A stretch of DNA of 18,539 bases from Spirochaetales bacterium (GCA_016935715.1 JAFGQJ010000389.1:1-18539); one strand, 5' to 3'; positions 7,341 through 14,258 are shown, numbered from the stretch's first letter. Numbers and translations are program-made. The notes: generated from the sequence alone by a model not told the origin.

Positions 7341-7460
7341 GGGGAATGAGTGCTGATTCGGCAACCCAGACGTGAGTACAAGGGGGATAAATCCGCCCTT
7401 GGCGAAGCCAGAATACGTAGGCAGGTGCCGTGGTTCCGACAAACAGGAGTATCAACCCCC
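7341..7460 (-). ncRNA. Possible structured RNA or rpsU leader element
   Basis: The two ends of this segment can pair in register. In plus-strand coordinates GGGG (7341-7344) pairs with CCCC (7456-7459), TGA (7347-7349) with TCA (7452-7454) and CTG (7353-7355) with CAG (7444-7446). TCGG plus AACC (7358-7366, one bulged C) pairs with GGTTCCGA (7432-7439). Inside sit hairpins at 7379-7401 and 7400-7410. The result is a rod with a folded head. The minus strand is favoured because a promoter candidate lies just upstream on that strand (7513-7485). It could be a 5' leader controlling rpsU or a separate small RNA. An alternative hairpin (7441-7465) would compete with the outer pairs. I could not match it to a named RNA family. 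Confidence 0.35.
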
Positions 7461-7484
7461 TGTTTCCCAACCTTTTCCTTCTAT

Positions 7485-7513
7485 ATAGTAATCAGAAATC
7501 CTCCGCCTGTACA
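7485..7513 (-). promoter_or_regulatory. Candidate promoter reading toward rpsU
   Basis: On the minus strand TGTACA (7513-7508) and TACTAT (7490-7485) are separated by 17 bases, each matching four of six consensus positions. Transcription would start near 7478, immediately before the structured segment, giving an rpsU leader of about 210 bases. Confidence 0.4.
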
Positions 7514-7537
7514 GATCAAACAGCGGTTTTCTTCCTT

Positions 7538-7565
7538 ATTTTCCATAAACCATTTTCCATAAACC
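7538..7565. repeat. Perfect 14-bp tandem duplication
   Basis: ATTTTCCATAAACC occurs twice head to tail (7538-7551 and 7552-7565) in an AT-rich stretch about 140 bases upstream of the parvulin start. It may be a slippage product or a doubled binding site. Confidence 0.8.
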
Positions 7566-7634
7566 CGCGGAAGAGTTGCTTTTCCCCGCCGGCTTCAGTA
7601 CCTTGTGTAGAAGAGCAAACCCTTCCTTCGTTCC

Positions 7635-7657
7635 CCTTCACTGTTGCACGGTGAAGG
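7635..7657 (+). promoter_or_regulatory. Hairpin upstream of the parvulin gene
   Basis: CCTTCACTG-TTGCA-CGGTGAAGG forms a nine-pair stem (one G-T wobble) with a five-base loop, 48 bases before the ATG at 7706. No T-run follows, so it is not a classical terminator. It may shape the 5' leader of the mRNA. Confidence 0.45.
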
Positions 7658-7705
7658 CGGCCCAGGCTGTAAGAAGTTCGAAGTGATAAAAAATGGAGGA
7701 TTCGG

Positions 7706-8686
7706 ATGCGAAATAAAGTGCCTGCCAAGACCAGGTTATTCATATTGCTGCTGCTGCCGGCCTGCGTGGGTGCGGTATTCGCCGCCGGGACCAAGCAGAT
7801 CTCTGCGGTAGCATCGGTCAACGGGGTGTTGATCCCCAAGGCCTATCTCGAGCGGGAGGTCCGGCGCTTCGAGGAGCAGGCCCTCGGTCAGGGGCAGAGC
7901 CTGGATGAGAACCGAAAAGCACAGATCAGCCGGGAGGCTCTGGACACGCTGATCGACATGGAGCTGCTCTACCAGGAGAGCCAGCGCCGAGGTTTCCAGG
8001 TCAGCGAGCAGAGGATACAGGAGCAGGTGGACCGGCTACGGGAACAGTTCGAGGGCGAGGAAGGATACGCCGCCGCCCTGGAGCAGATCGGGATCAGCGA
8101 CGGCGAGTTGAGGACGGAGCTCGGCAGGCAGCTTGCCATCCAGGAGATGATCGACAGGGACATCGTCCCCTCCACGACCGTGTCGGAGCAGGAATCGATC
8201 GAATTCTACGAAAGCAATCCCGAGTTTTTCTTCAGTCCCGAACAGGTGCGGGCCTCTCATATTCTCATCCGGGTGAGTCCGGAAGCCGGCGAGGAGGAGA
8301 AATCGGAGGCAAGATCCCGCATCGCGGAGATCAGGGAGAGGATCGTGGCGGGAGAGGATTTCGCCGAGCTGGCCGGCCGGTTCTCGGACGACGGGAGCAG
8401 CGCTGCCGGCGGGGACCTGGGGTTCTTCCAGAGGGAGCAGATGGTCGAGCCCTTCGCCGAGGCCGCTTTTTCCCTGCAGATCGGGCAGCTGAGCCGGATC
8501 GTGGAGACCCAGTTCGGTTTTCATCTGATACAGGTTACCGACAGGCAGGACGAATCGGTGGTTCCGTACGAGACGGTCCAGCCGCGGATTTTTCAATACC
8601 TGCAGCGGGAAAAGGCGATGGTCACTATAGAGGAGCTGGCCGCAGAGCTGCGCGGCCGGGCGGAAATAGAGGAATACGGGGGATAG
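7706..8686 (+). CDS. Exported parvulin-type peptidyl-prolyl isomerase (SurA/PrsA-like)
   Basis: The 326-residue protein starts with a Sec signal peptide (basic MRNKVPAKTR, hydrophobic FILLLLPACVGAVFA, cleavage likely near residue 26-27). A SurA N-like chaperone region follows at about 30-170, opening SVNGVLIPKAYLEREVRR. The PpiC rotamase domain spans about 180-281, with the expected His185 (RASHILIRV), the GGDLGFF loop and His273 (FGFHLIQV). It should fold or escort exported proteins in the periplasm. LPAC at 17-20 faintly resembles a lipobox, but Pro at -2 is unfavourable, so cleavage by signal peptidase I is more likely. GGAGG (7695-7699) is six bases before the ATG. The stop overlaps the ribosome binding site of the next gene, so the two PPIases are co-transcribed. 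Confidence 0.9.
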   Translation: MRNKVPAKTRLFILLLLPACVGAVFAAGTKQISAVASVNGVLIPKAYLEREVRRFEEQALGQGQSLDENRKAQISREALDTLIDMELLYQESQRRGFQVSEQRIQEQVDRLREQFEGEEGYAAALEQIGISDGELRTELGRQLAIQEMIDRDIVPSTTVSEQESIEFYESNPEFFFSPEQVRASHILIRVSPEAGEEEKSEARSRIAEIRERIVAGEDFAELAGRFSDDGSSAAGGDLGFFQREQMVEPFAEAAFSLQIGQLSRIVETQFGFHLIQVTDRQDESVVPYETVQPRIFQYLQREKAMVTIEELAAELRGRAEIEEYGG

Positions 8687-8694
8687 GAGGTATC

Positions 8695-9159
8695 ATGCAG
8701 GTAGAGAAGAACAAGGTCGTGGAAATCGACTATACATTGAAAGACGACAGCGGGCAGGTCATAGACAGCTCGGAGGGTAAAGATCCCCTGTCCTACATCC
8801 AGGGGACCGGCAATCTGATCCCCGGCGTGGAGAACGCCCTGGAAGGCAAGAACTCCGGAGAGAGAGTCGAGATTACCGTACCCCCGGAAACCGGATACGG
8901 CGTCCGCGATGATTCCCTGATGCTGACAATCGAACGCGACAAGTTCTCCGAGGTCGACGACCTGAAAGAGGGACAGCGTTTTCGAATGGAGACGCCGGAC
9001 GGTCCCATGGTCTTCACGGTCCTGAAGATCGATGAGGCTGAAGTGCTCGTCGACGGCAATCACCCGCTTGCCGGGATGACCCTGAGCTTCGACATAACCA
9101 TCCAGTCCGTCCGCGATGCAACCGCGGAGGAGCTGGATCACGGCCATGTGCACGGATAG
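8695..9159 (+). CDS. FKBP-type peptidyl-prolyl isomerase, SlyD-like
   Basis: The 154-residue cytoplasmic protein shows the SlyD arrangement: an FKBP beta-strand start (VVEIDYTLKDDSG), the YIQGTGNLIPGVENALEG active-site segment, an inserted flap domain at about 70-125, and the closing GNHPLAGMTLSFDITIQSVR. SlyD proteins combine prolyl isomerase with chaperone activity and often nickel delivery. Here the long His/Cys-rich metal-binding tail is missing; only HGHVHG remains at the C-terminus, so metal handling is probably limited. AGGAGG (8685-8690) overlaps the upstream stop and lies four bases before the ATG, indicating an operon with the exported parvulin gene. One PPIase therefore acts in each compartment. 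Confidence 0.92.
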   Translation: MQVEKNKVVEIDYTLKDDSGQVIDSSEGKDPLSYIQGTGNLIPGVENALEGKNSGERVEITVPPETGYGVRDDSLMLTIERDKFSEVDDLKEGQRFRMETPDGPMVFTVLKIDEAEVLVDGNHPLAGMTLSFDITIQSVRDATAEELDHGHVHG

Positions 9160-9190
9160 CCTCCGGCTCTCCTGACCGGTCTTAACGAAG

Positions 9191-10375
9191 ATGAAATTTA
9201 CCGAGCTGGACATCGATCCCCAGATCCTCAGGGGCCTCCAGTCCATGGGATACAGGGATCTCACGCCCATTCAGGAGTTGACCTTTCCCCACATCCTGGA
9301 GGGCAAGGATCTTCTGGCCACCGCGGAGACCGGTTCCGGAAAAACCAGTGCCTGCGGCATCCCCATGGTTCAGCGCATCGACCCCGATCTGAAGGCCATT
9401 CAGGCCCTGATCCTGGTTCCGACCCGGGAGCTGGCCCTCCAGTATACCGAGGAGATCGGGCGCATCGCCCATTTCATGAGGGTGGTGCCCTTCGCCGTTT
9501 ACGGCGGATTCGACATGGGTGTGCAGAAGGCCAAGCTCCAGGACGTGGTCCATATCCTGGTGGCCACCCCGGGCCGTCTGATCGATTTCCTCTACAGCGG
9601 CAGGATCTCCCTGTCCGACGTGCAGACCTTCGTGCTGGACGAGGCGGATGAGATGCTCAAAGAGGGCTTCCTGGAGGACATCGAGTTCGTCTTCTCCTGC
9701 CTGATCCACGAGCGCCAGACCTTGCTTTTCTCCGCCACCATGCCGCCGGACATCGACAGGCTGGCCAGCAAGTATCTGAACGATCCGATCCGCGTGCGGC
9801 TGAACCAGCAGCAGCTGGCCCCTCAGTCGTTGAACCATCACTTCCAGTTCGTGGCCCAGGATGCCCGGCTGGGGACCCTTACCGGGAAGATGGAAGACGG
9901 CTCGATCAAACAGGCCATCATCTTCTGCAACTCCCGGTTGAACGCGGAGAGACTGTACCTGAAGCTGAAAGACAGACACCCCCGTGTGGATATGGTCCAC
10001 GGCGGAATGGAGCAGCAGAAGCGCAGCTCCGTGATCCGGCGCCTGCGCAACCAGCAGGTGCGCTTCATGATCGCCACGGATCTGGCCGGCAGGGGGCTGG
10101 ACTTCACCCACGTGAGCCACGTGATCAACTATGATTTTCCCCGCAGCCCCGTTACCTACACCCACCGTACCGGTCGGGCAGGACGCATGGGCAGGGAGGG
10201 AACGGCGCTGACCCTGGTCACCCACAGGGATCTGGGCGCGGTCAGGCGCCTGATCACCGCCAACGGCCTTTCTCCGACATGGATCGGGCGGGAGCCGGAT
10301 TTCCCTCACCGCGGCAGGGGAGAGCGGAGCTCCCGGCGCAAGCGTCCCAGGCACAGACAACAATCGGGCATCTAG
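9191..10375 (+). CDS. DEAD-box ATP-dependent RNA helicase
   Basis: The 394-residue protein has the full motif set of a DEAD-box helicase. The Q motif is F3...TPIQ; Walker A is AETGSGKT (45-52), followed by PTREL (77-81), GG (105-106), TPGRL (126-130), DEAD (150-153) and SAT (181-183). The C-terminal RecA domain includes IIFCNSRLNAERL, IATDLAGRGLD and HRTGRAGRMG. It unwinds short RNA duplexes with ATP, typically in ribosome assembly or RNA decay. A short, very basic tail (GERSSRRKRPRHRQQ) probably adds non-specific RNA binding. The absence of a DbpA-type RNA-binding domain and the compact size suggest an RhlE-like or minimal type, but I cannot assign a subfamily. It starts 31 bases after the SlyD-like stop with a weak ribosome binding site, so it may belong to the same transcript. 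Confidence 0.95.
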   Translation: MKFTELDIDPQILRGLQSMGYRDLTPIQELTFPHILEGKDLLATAETGSGKTSACGIPMVQRIDPDLKAIQALILVPTRELALQYTEEIGRIAHFMRVVPFAVYGGFDMGVQKAKLQDVVHILVATPGRLIDFLYSGRISLSDVQTFVLDEADEMLKEGFLEDIEFVFSCLIHERQTLLFSATMPPDIDRLASKYLNDPIRVRLNQQQLAPQSLNHHFQFVAQDARLGTLTGKMEDGSIKQAIIFCNSRLNAERLYLKLKDRHPRVDMVHGGMEQQKRSSVIRRLRNQQVRFMIATDLAGRGLDFTHVSHVINYDFPRSPVTYTHRTGRAGRMGREGTALTLVTHRDLGAVRRLITANGLSPTWIGREPDFPHRGRGERSSRRKRPRHRQQSGI

Positions 10376-10408
10376 AAGAACTGAGGAAGTCGGAGGACTG
10401 CCGCAGGA

Positions 10409-11065
10409 TTATCCCACGATCTCCTGAAAAGAACCGTAGACGTGCCCGTCTTTCGGCAGGCGGATGTTCCAGTTAGCCGTGTTGGAGGCGGGGTGCACCA
10501 CCCGGCCCAAGGTGGGGATGGTCCGTGGAACCGATTTGAAGCGTGGGTCTTCCTCCCGGAAGGCTGCGAAAGCCAGGATCTTGTTCAGGTCCCTGGATCC
10601 CATGACCGTTCCCAGGCGCAGGCGCTTGTGTTCTCTATGGGCCTTGGGGAATTTCTTGTTGATCAGGGAGATGAGGATGAAGGCCTTGAGGTGGTCCTGC
10701 TTGGCCAGCATCTTCAACTGATCCGCCTCCGGCTCGACGCAGATGTAGATCCAGGCGTTTTTCTGGGGATAGATCACGGCGAAATCGAAGGCCAATCCCT
10801 CGTAGATATCCTGGACCACCGAGGGAACCGGCTCCTTGTCCGCGGCATACCACCACCATGGGACGACCGGGCGTCCCTTGGCGGCCTCCGCCACGTGACA
10901 GAAATCCGTGTCCGGGCGGATGCCCCTGGTCGGAAGCTTCCCGTCCCACTTGCTGGGATTCGTGTTTGCGATGACCTTGATCTTGGCCAGGTTCTTGTGC
11001 GGGTCATCCCCTATCTGGTGGGAAAGAGCATAAGCCTTCACATGGGAGTAGAACTTTTTATCCAT
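10409..11065 (-). CDS. Uncharacterised 218-residue protein downstream of mttB-like gene
   Basis: I do not recognise this protein. It is soluble in appearance, with no signal peptide or membrane span. It begins MDKKFYSHVKAYALSHQIGD and has a PVVPWWWYAADKEPVP segment with three consecutive Trp. Mixed alpha/beta character follows (DFAVIYPQKNAWIYICVEPE, then AFILISLINKKFPKA), and it ends in a region of short prolines and glycines. The start at 11065 is set by AGGAGG seven bases upstream on the minus strand. A longer open frame continues upstream but overlaps the preceding gene. It lies 23 bases after the stop of the MttB-family gene in the same direction, so co-transcription is very likely and a role in the same process is plausible. 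Its codon and base use look like its neighbours', so it is a genuine gene. Confidence 0.7.
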   Translation of the reverse strand: MDKKFYSHVKAYALSHQIGDDPHKNLAKIKVIANTNPSKWDGKLPTRGIRPDTDFCHVAEAAKGRPVVPWWWYAADKEPVPSVVQDIYEGLAFDFAVIYPQKNAWIYICVEPEADQLKMLAKQDHLKAFILISLINKKFPKAHREHKRLRLGTVMGSRDLNKILAFAAFREEDPRFKSVPRTIPTLGRVVHPASNTANWNIRLPKDGHVYGSFQEIVG

Positions 11066-11088
11066 CAAACCGCCTCCTGCGCTACTAC

Positions 11089-12555
11089 TCATTGTACAGT
11101 GTAGGCGAGGAAAAATCCATCTTCCGCGCTGCCGTTGATGATCCGGGCGAGCTCTTTTTGAACATCCCCTTCCAGGTGACTGCCCGGGTGGGCGGCGATC
11201 AGGGCGTTTGCCCTCTCCCGGGCTCTGTCCCCGATGCTCCGTGCTCCGCCCAGCAGCCACTGGTAGATGTTCGAGCGATCGATGAGCGGGGAGGGAAGGT
11301 AGTGCTCGCTCCTGAACCACCGCAGCGTGTGTTCGTGGTCGAGCAGCTGCTGCCCGGAAATCAGGGCTTCGAGCAGGTCCGCGGCGATCGGCGTGTCCCT
11401 CCGTGCGATCCCCTCCAGGAAGCGGTAGGTCATCCCGCAGATCTCGTTGTCGATGAGCAGCTTCTGGATGCTCTGGGTGGATTCGAAATTCAGCATGCCG
11501 GCTCCCGAAACCATGTTGATGCCCTTGATCCCCGCCAGCAGGACGCCCATGCCCGACTCCATCCCGCTCTGGGCGTCCAGGAGCTTGGCGTCACTCATGC
11601 CCATGTAGGCGTGGGTGGGAAGGCCCAGATGCTTGCCGATCTCCGCGTATCCCAGGTCGATCAGCATGGTGTCGATCGAGCCCATCGGAGTGGTGCCCTG
11701 CCGCAGATCGAAGGCGGCCGGAGAGCCGCCCCAGATCACGGGTGCCCCCGCCTCGACGCATTGGGTGATTACCACACCGGCCAGGGTCTCCGCCGCGTGC
11801 TGCACGATGGCGCCGAGCAGGGTCACCGGGGCGGTCGCGCCGGCCAGGGGCATGGAAACGAGCTCGGAGGGGATGCCGGAGTGGGCCGCATCGATCAGAC
11901 TCTGGCAGGTCAGGTCGCTCCACTTCAGCGGAGGGGAGGGGCAGGCGTCGAACACGGCCAGGGGTTTTTCCCGCAGCGCCTCCTCGCTGCCCCGCACGGC
12001 AACCAGCATCTCCTTCATGATCCGGAAGGAATCCTTGAGGAAGGTGCCGGTGACCACCGGCTTTCTGCAGTACAGGAGAGCCAGGTACAGGCGGTAGCGG
12101 TCGGCCATTCCCGGGGGGACGTCGCTGCAGATCACCGCCGTGCTCTGTGCCCTGATGTGCTCCAGTTGATCCACGACCTTGCTGAAGGCGACGAAATCCG
12201 CCGTGCGGGCGGGCCGGATTTCACCGCTCTCGGGATCCAGGATGTTGAGGGCGGCCGAACCGGGATCGAAACAGACATTGTCCCCTCCCAGCTCCACGGC
12301 CGGCTGCCCCGCCGCGTCGTAGAGGCGTATCGTGCGCGGTGCGCTCGCCAGCGCCTGATCGACCATCTCCGGGTGGAGGAATACGCGCCGGTTTTTTTCA
12401 TCGATGCCGGCACCCCCGGCCCGCAGGATCGAAAGGGCTTCGTCGTTTTCCAGATAGAAGCCGAGCTCCAGGAGGATGCGCTTCGCCTCTTCGACGACCT
12501 CCCTGACGGTCGGATCGTCCATCACTCTGATCTGCGGTCGAATTGCTGCGCTCAC
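11089..12555 (-). CDS. MttB-superfamily (trimethylamine methyltransferase-like) corrinoid-dependent methyltransferase, pyrrolysine-free
   Basis: The 488-residue protein matches the MttB superfamily. It has an N-terminal helical region, FDPGSAALNILDPESGEIRP, the PLAGATAPVTLLGAIVQHAAETLAG barrel strand and helix, IWGGSPAAFDLRQG, and the SDAKLLDAQSGMESG...GAGML block. Members move a methyl group from a quaternary or tertiary amine to a corrinoid protein. In archaeal MttB a pyrrolysine encoded by an in-frame UAG lies at about position 334. Here the frame is uninterrupted through that region (residues 323-334), so this is the non-Pyl type exemplified by glycine betaine methyltransferase MtgB. The start is a GTG at 12555 preceded by GAGGAG. 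No corrinoid protein (MtbC-like) or reductive activator (RamA) is encoded in the window. It is the middle gene of a three-gene operon. Confidence 0.88.
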   Translation of the reverse strand: MSAAIRPQIRVMDDPTVREVVEEAKRILLELGFYLENDEALSILRAGGAGIDEKNRRVFLHPEMVDQALASAPRTIRLYDAAGQPAVELGGDNVCFDPGSAALNILDPESGEIRPARTADFVAFSKVVDQLEHIRAQSTAVICSDVPPGMADRYRLYLALLYCRKPVVTGTFLKDSFRIMKEMLVAVRGSEEALREKPLAVFDACPSPPLKWSDLTCQSLIDAAHSGIPSELVSMPLAGATAPVTLLGAIVQHAAETLAGVVITQCVEAGAPVIWGGSPAAFDLRQGTTPMGSIDTMLIDLGYAEIGKHLGLPTHAYMGMSDAKLLDAQSGMESGMGVLLAGIKGINMVSGAGMLNFESTQSIQKLLIDNEICGMTYRFLEGIARRDTPIAADLLEALISGQQLLDHEHTLRWFRSEHYLPSPLIDRSNIYQWLLGGARSIGDRARERANALIAAHPGSHLEGDVQKELARIINGSAEDGFFLAYTVQ

Positions 12556-12572
12556 CGGCTATGCTCCTCGGC

Positions 12573-13079
12573 TCAAATCTCCAATTCCTGCGGATCATCG
12601 CTGGAGGGGTACACCCTCCATTCCTGTCTCTCCAGTTCCTCTTTGGACAGGCGCTCCCCGCTCAGGCTGAAGTACCTGCCGGATGCCTCCACGGCCACGG
12701 TGCCGTCGGCCAGTTTGAGCTCGGCGGTCCCCTCGAACACCCGGCGGATATCCCGGGTTATTCGGGCGCTGATCGTGAACGGCTGGTTCAGGGGGATCGG
12801 TGCCCGGAAGCGAAGACGGAGCTCCGCGGTCTGACCCATGACCTCTTCGCTGTAATGCGGCCGGATAGCCCGCCCGATCGCCTCGTCCAACAGACCTACG
12901 GCGATGCACCCGTGGAGCCGATCCGGGTATCCCTGGTATTCGTCACCCAGGAGAAACCGTCCCCCCACCTCGCCATTGTCCAGCTCGTAGAAAGCCGCCT
13001 TCAGACCCGTGGGATTCTTCAACCCGCAGACGTAGCACATCCTGGAGTTCGGCTGCTTGGCAACCACCCTTTGTTTCAT
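12573..13079 (-). CDS. Hot-dog fold thioesterase, PaaI-like
   Basis: The 168-residue protein carries the subgroup signature CYVCGLKNPTGL near its N-terminus and the PaaI-type active-site helix LHGCIAVGLLDEAIGRA (HGxxxxxLDE). It then has a strand region LRLRFRAPIPLNQPFTI and VEASGRYFSL, all of a hot-dog thioesterase. These enzymes hydrolyse acyl-CoA or aryl-CoA thioesters as homo-oligomers in the cytoplasm. The start is firm: GAGGTG sits four bases before the ATG, and a strong promoter lies directly upstream. It is the first gene of the operon with the MttB-family gene (17-base gap), which suggests a CoA-thioester step or a clean-up role linked to the methylated substrate. The substrate is unknown. 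Confidence 0.88.
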   Translation of the reverse strand: MKQRVVAKQPNSRMCYVCGLKNPTGLKAAFYELDNGEVGGRFLLGDEYQGYPDRLHGCIAVGLLDEAIGRAIRPHYSEEVMGQTAELRLRFRAPIPLNQPFTISARITRDIRRVFEGTAELKLADGTVAVEASGRYFSLSGERLSKEELERQEWRVYPSSDDPQELEI

Positions 13080-13097
13080 GGATCACCTCACCGTTCC

Positions 13098-13126
13098 AGT
13101 ATAGAGGCGGTCCCGGAGGAATGCAA
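13098..13126 (-). promoter_or_regulatory. Sigma70-type promoter of the thioesterase-mttB-unknown operon
   Basis: On the minus strand TTGCAT (13126-13121) and TATACT (13103-13098) are separated by exactly 17 bases. Transcription would begin near 13091, leaving a leader of about a dozen bases that holds little more than the GAGGTG ribosome binding site. The operon can therefore be transcribed independently of the Rieske gene upstream. Confidence 0.7.
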
Positions 13127-13134
13127 ACATCTCA

Positions 13135-13147
13135 GCGCGTGGCGCGC
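13135..13147 (-). terminator. Short GC hairpin after the Rieske gene, doubtful terminator
   Basis: GCGCG-TGG-CGCGC forms a 5-bp stem 14 bases beyond the stop of the Rieske gene. Only a weak T-containing tail (GATGTTT on the minus strand) follows, so intrinsic termination would be inefficient. Confidence 0.25.
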
Positions 13148-13160
13148 AGGCCCGAGCAGG

Positions 13161-14189
13161 TCACCGGCCGGACGTATTGACCGGACGGGGCTTGCCCACG
13201 GGTTCGGACACGGATCGAGCCGCCATCTCGGGGAGCAACTCGGGATGGCGCAGGTAGTAGCGCCTCTCGGCATAGGCCCGGTCCTCGGCCCACAGTGCCC
13301 CGGCGCGTTTCTCGATACGCGGGCGGACCCTGTCGGCAAACCGGAGCGCCCGCGGGAATCCGGGACGTTCGGAGGAGGCCAGGGTAGCCTCGGTCACCAT
13401 GGTACGGCCCGGACACATTGGGGTGGCATGGGTTTCGACCACCGAGCCTTTGCCCTCGCCTCGAATGATCGTCATCACGATCGTATTCGGTTCCGGGCAG
13501 TGGAAGGTGCAGTCCACTTCCGTTCCAAACCGGCCGAAGGCCCGGAACGCCACGCGGACGGTGAGCACATCGTCGACATTGTCGATGACCCTGAGCCTGG
13601 CGAAGCTGTGGGGGTGGAAATGCACGCCGTGCCAGGGATCCAGGCGATTGGCGATGATGTCCTCGGGATCGCTGCGGACGGGGAACTGGATCACCCCCGC
13701 AATGAACTGCTGCGGCCGCGGCGGGAGCACGGGCCGAGCGGAGTCCTCTGACGGATGAAAACGCACCCAGGTGAGCACACCGTCATCGTGGGTCTGCAGG
13801 AACCTGCAGTGCTTCCCCTCTGCTATCTGCATCCCATGCCAGGGGCAGGTCAGCACCCCGTCACGCACCGTGCCTTCTGAAAGCGGAGCGCCCATATGGG
13901 GACATTGGTTGACCGCCGCCGTGATCCTGTCGCCGTTCTTCCAGACGGAGATTTCATGTTCATCGATATAGAAGAACCGGGGTTGATCACCCAGACTGTC
14001 CGTGGCTGCCACCACGAACCACCCTCCTGAGGGCAGCTTCCGCACCCGTTTCAGCACCTCCTCGATTTCCCGTACCCGCGCCTGCTGCCAGTCCGCCTCT
14101 GCGGCGCCGCCATGCTCCGAAGGCAGGTCCGGCAGGGGCCTGCCGAACAGCCAGAGCGTCCGTCCGTGGGCATCCGTTTCTCTGCGCAT
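13161..14189 (-). CDS. Rieske [2Fe-2S] non-haem iron oxygenase-like protein (DUF5914-like)
   Basis: The 342-residue protein has a Rieske cluster motif, C96-x-H98 (NQCPHMGAPL) and C115-x2-H118 (LTCPWHGMQ). The catalytic half carries D184-x2-H187-x4-H192 (LDPWHGVHFH), the mononuclear-iron spacing of Rieske oxygenases. An EDRAYAE stretch near 302-308 could give the third carboxylate ligand. Such enzymes use O2 and electrons from a reductase to hydroxylate or demethylate organic substrates. The overall layout resembles DUF5914-type proteins. No reductase or ferredoxin gene is adjacent. The start at 14189 is chosen because GGGGGAGG precedes it and a possible promoter lies upstream. Candidate Mets at 14216 and 14225 lack ribosome binding sites and sit at or before the predicted transcription start. 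Substrate unknown. Confidence 0.82.
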   Translation of the reverse strand: MRRETDAHGRTLWLFGRPLPDLPSEHGGAAEADWQQARVREIEEVLKRVRKLPSGGWFVVAATDSLGDQPRFFYIDEHEISVWKNGDRITAAVNQCPHMGAPLSEGTVRDGVLTCPWHGMQIAEGKHCRFLQTHDDGVLTWVRFHPSEDSARPVLPPRPQQFIAGVIQFPVRSDPEDIIANRLDPWHGVHFHPHSFARLRVIDNVDDVLTVRVAFRAFGRFGTEVDCTFHCPEPNTIVMTIIRGEGKGSVVETHATPMCPGRTMVTEATLASSERPGFPRALRFADRVRPRIEKRAGALWAEDRAYAERRYYLRHPELLPEMAARSVSEPVGKPRPVNTSGR

Positions 14190-14228
14190 AGTCCTCCCCC
14201 GTGATTCTTCTTGCATCGTTTCCATGAG

Positions 14229-14258
14229 AAAGTACAGCAGGAATGTGCAGCGGGTCAA
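14229..14258 (-). promoter_or_regulatory. Weak promoter candidate for the Rieske gene
   Basis: On the minus strand TTGACC (14258-14253) and TACTTT (14234-14229) are 18 bases apart. The -35 is good and the -10 poor. It would start transcription near 14222 and favours translation from 14189. Confidence 0.3.

Larger units (their letters stand above)
7269..7705. other. 437-base intergenic region between rpsU and the parvulin gene
   Basis: No convincing gene is seen. From left to right it holds the rpsU ribosome binding site and a cluster of inverted repeats (7314-7328, 7379-7401, 7400-7410, 7441-7465). Then come an AT-rich segment with a minus-strand promoter candidate (7485-7513), a 14-bp tandem duplication (7538-7565), a hairpin (7635-7657) and the GGAGG of the next gene (7695-7699). 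A 74-codon open frame on the minus strand (7246-7470) overlaps the rpsU start and has no ribosome binding site, so I do not call it. No strong promoter for the downstream plus-strand gene stands out. Confidence 0.7.

Noticed and set aside
7305..7345. tRNA or tmRNA 3' end suggested by GGTTCGACC on the minus strand
   Set aside because: No acceptor stem, anticodon arm or CCA end fits, and no tmRNA tag reading frame was found.
7246..7470. 74-codon minus-strand frame over the rpsU leader
   Set aside because: It overlaps the rpsU start, lacks a ribosome binding site and coincides with RNA-like pairing.
7751..7770. Lipobox in the parvulin signal peptide
   Set aside because: LPAC has Pro at -2, which is unfavourable; VFA-A offers a better signal peptidase I site.
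10376..10408. Terminator between the helicase gene and the converging 218-residue protein gene
   Set aside because: Only a 4-bp stem (AGTC-GGAG-GACT) and no T-run.
11089..12555. Pyrrolysine-containing MttB
   Set aside because: There is no in-frame TAG anywhere in the gene; the frame reads straight through the usual Pyl region.
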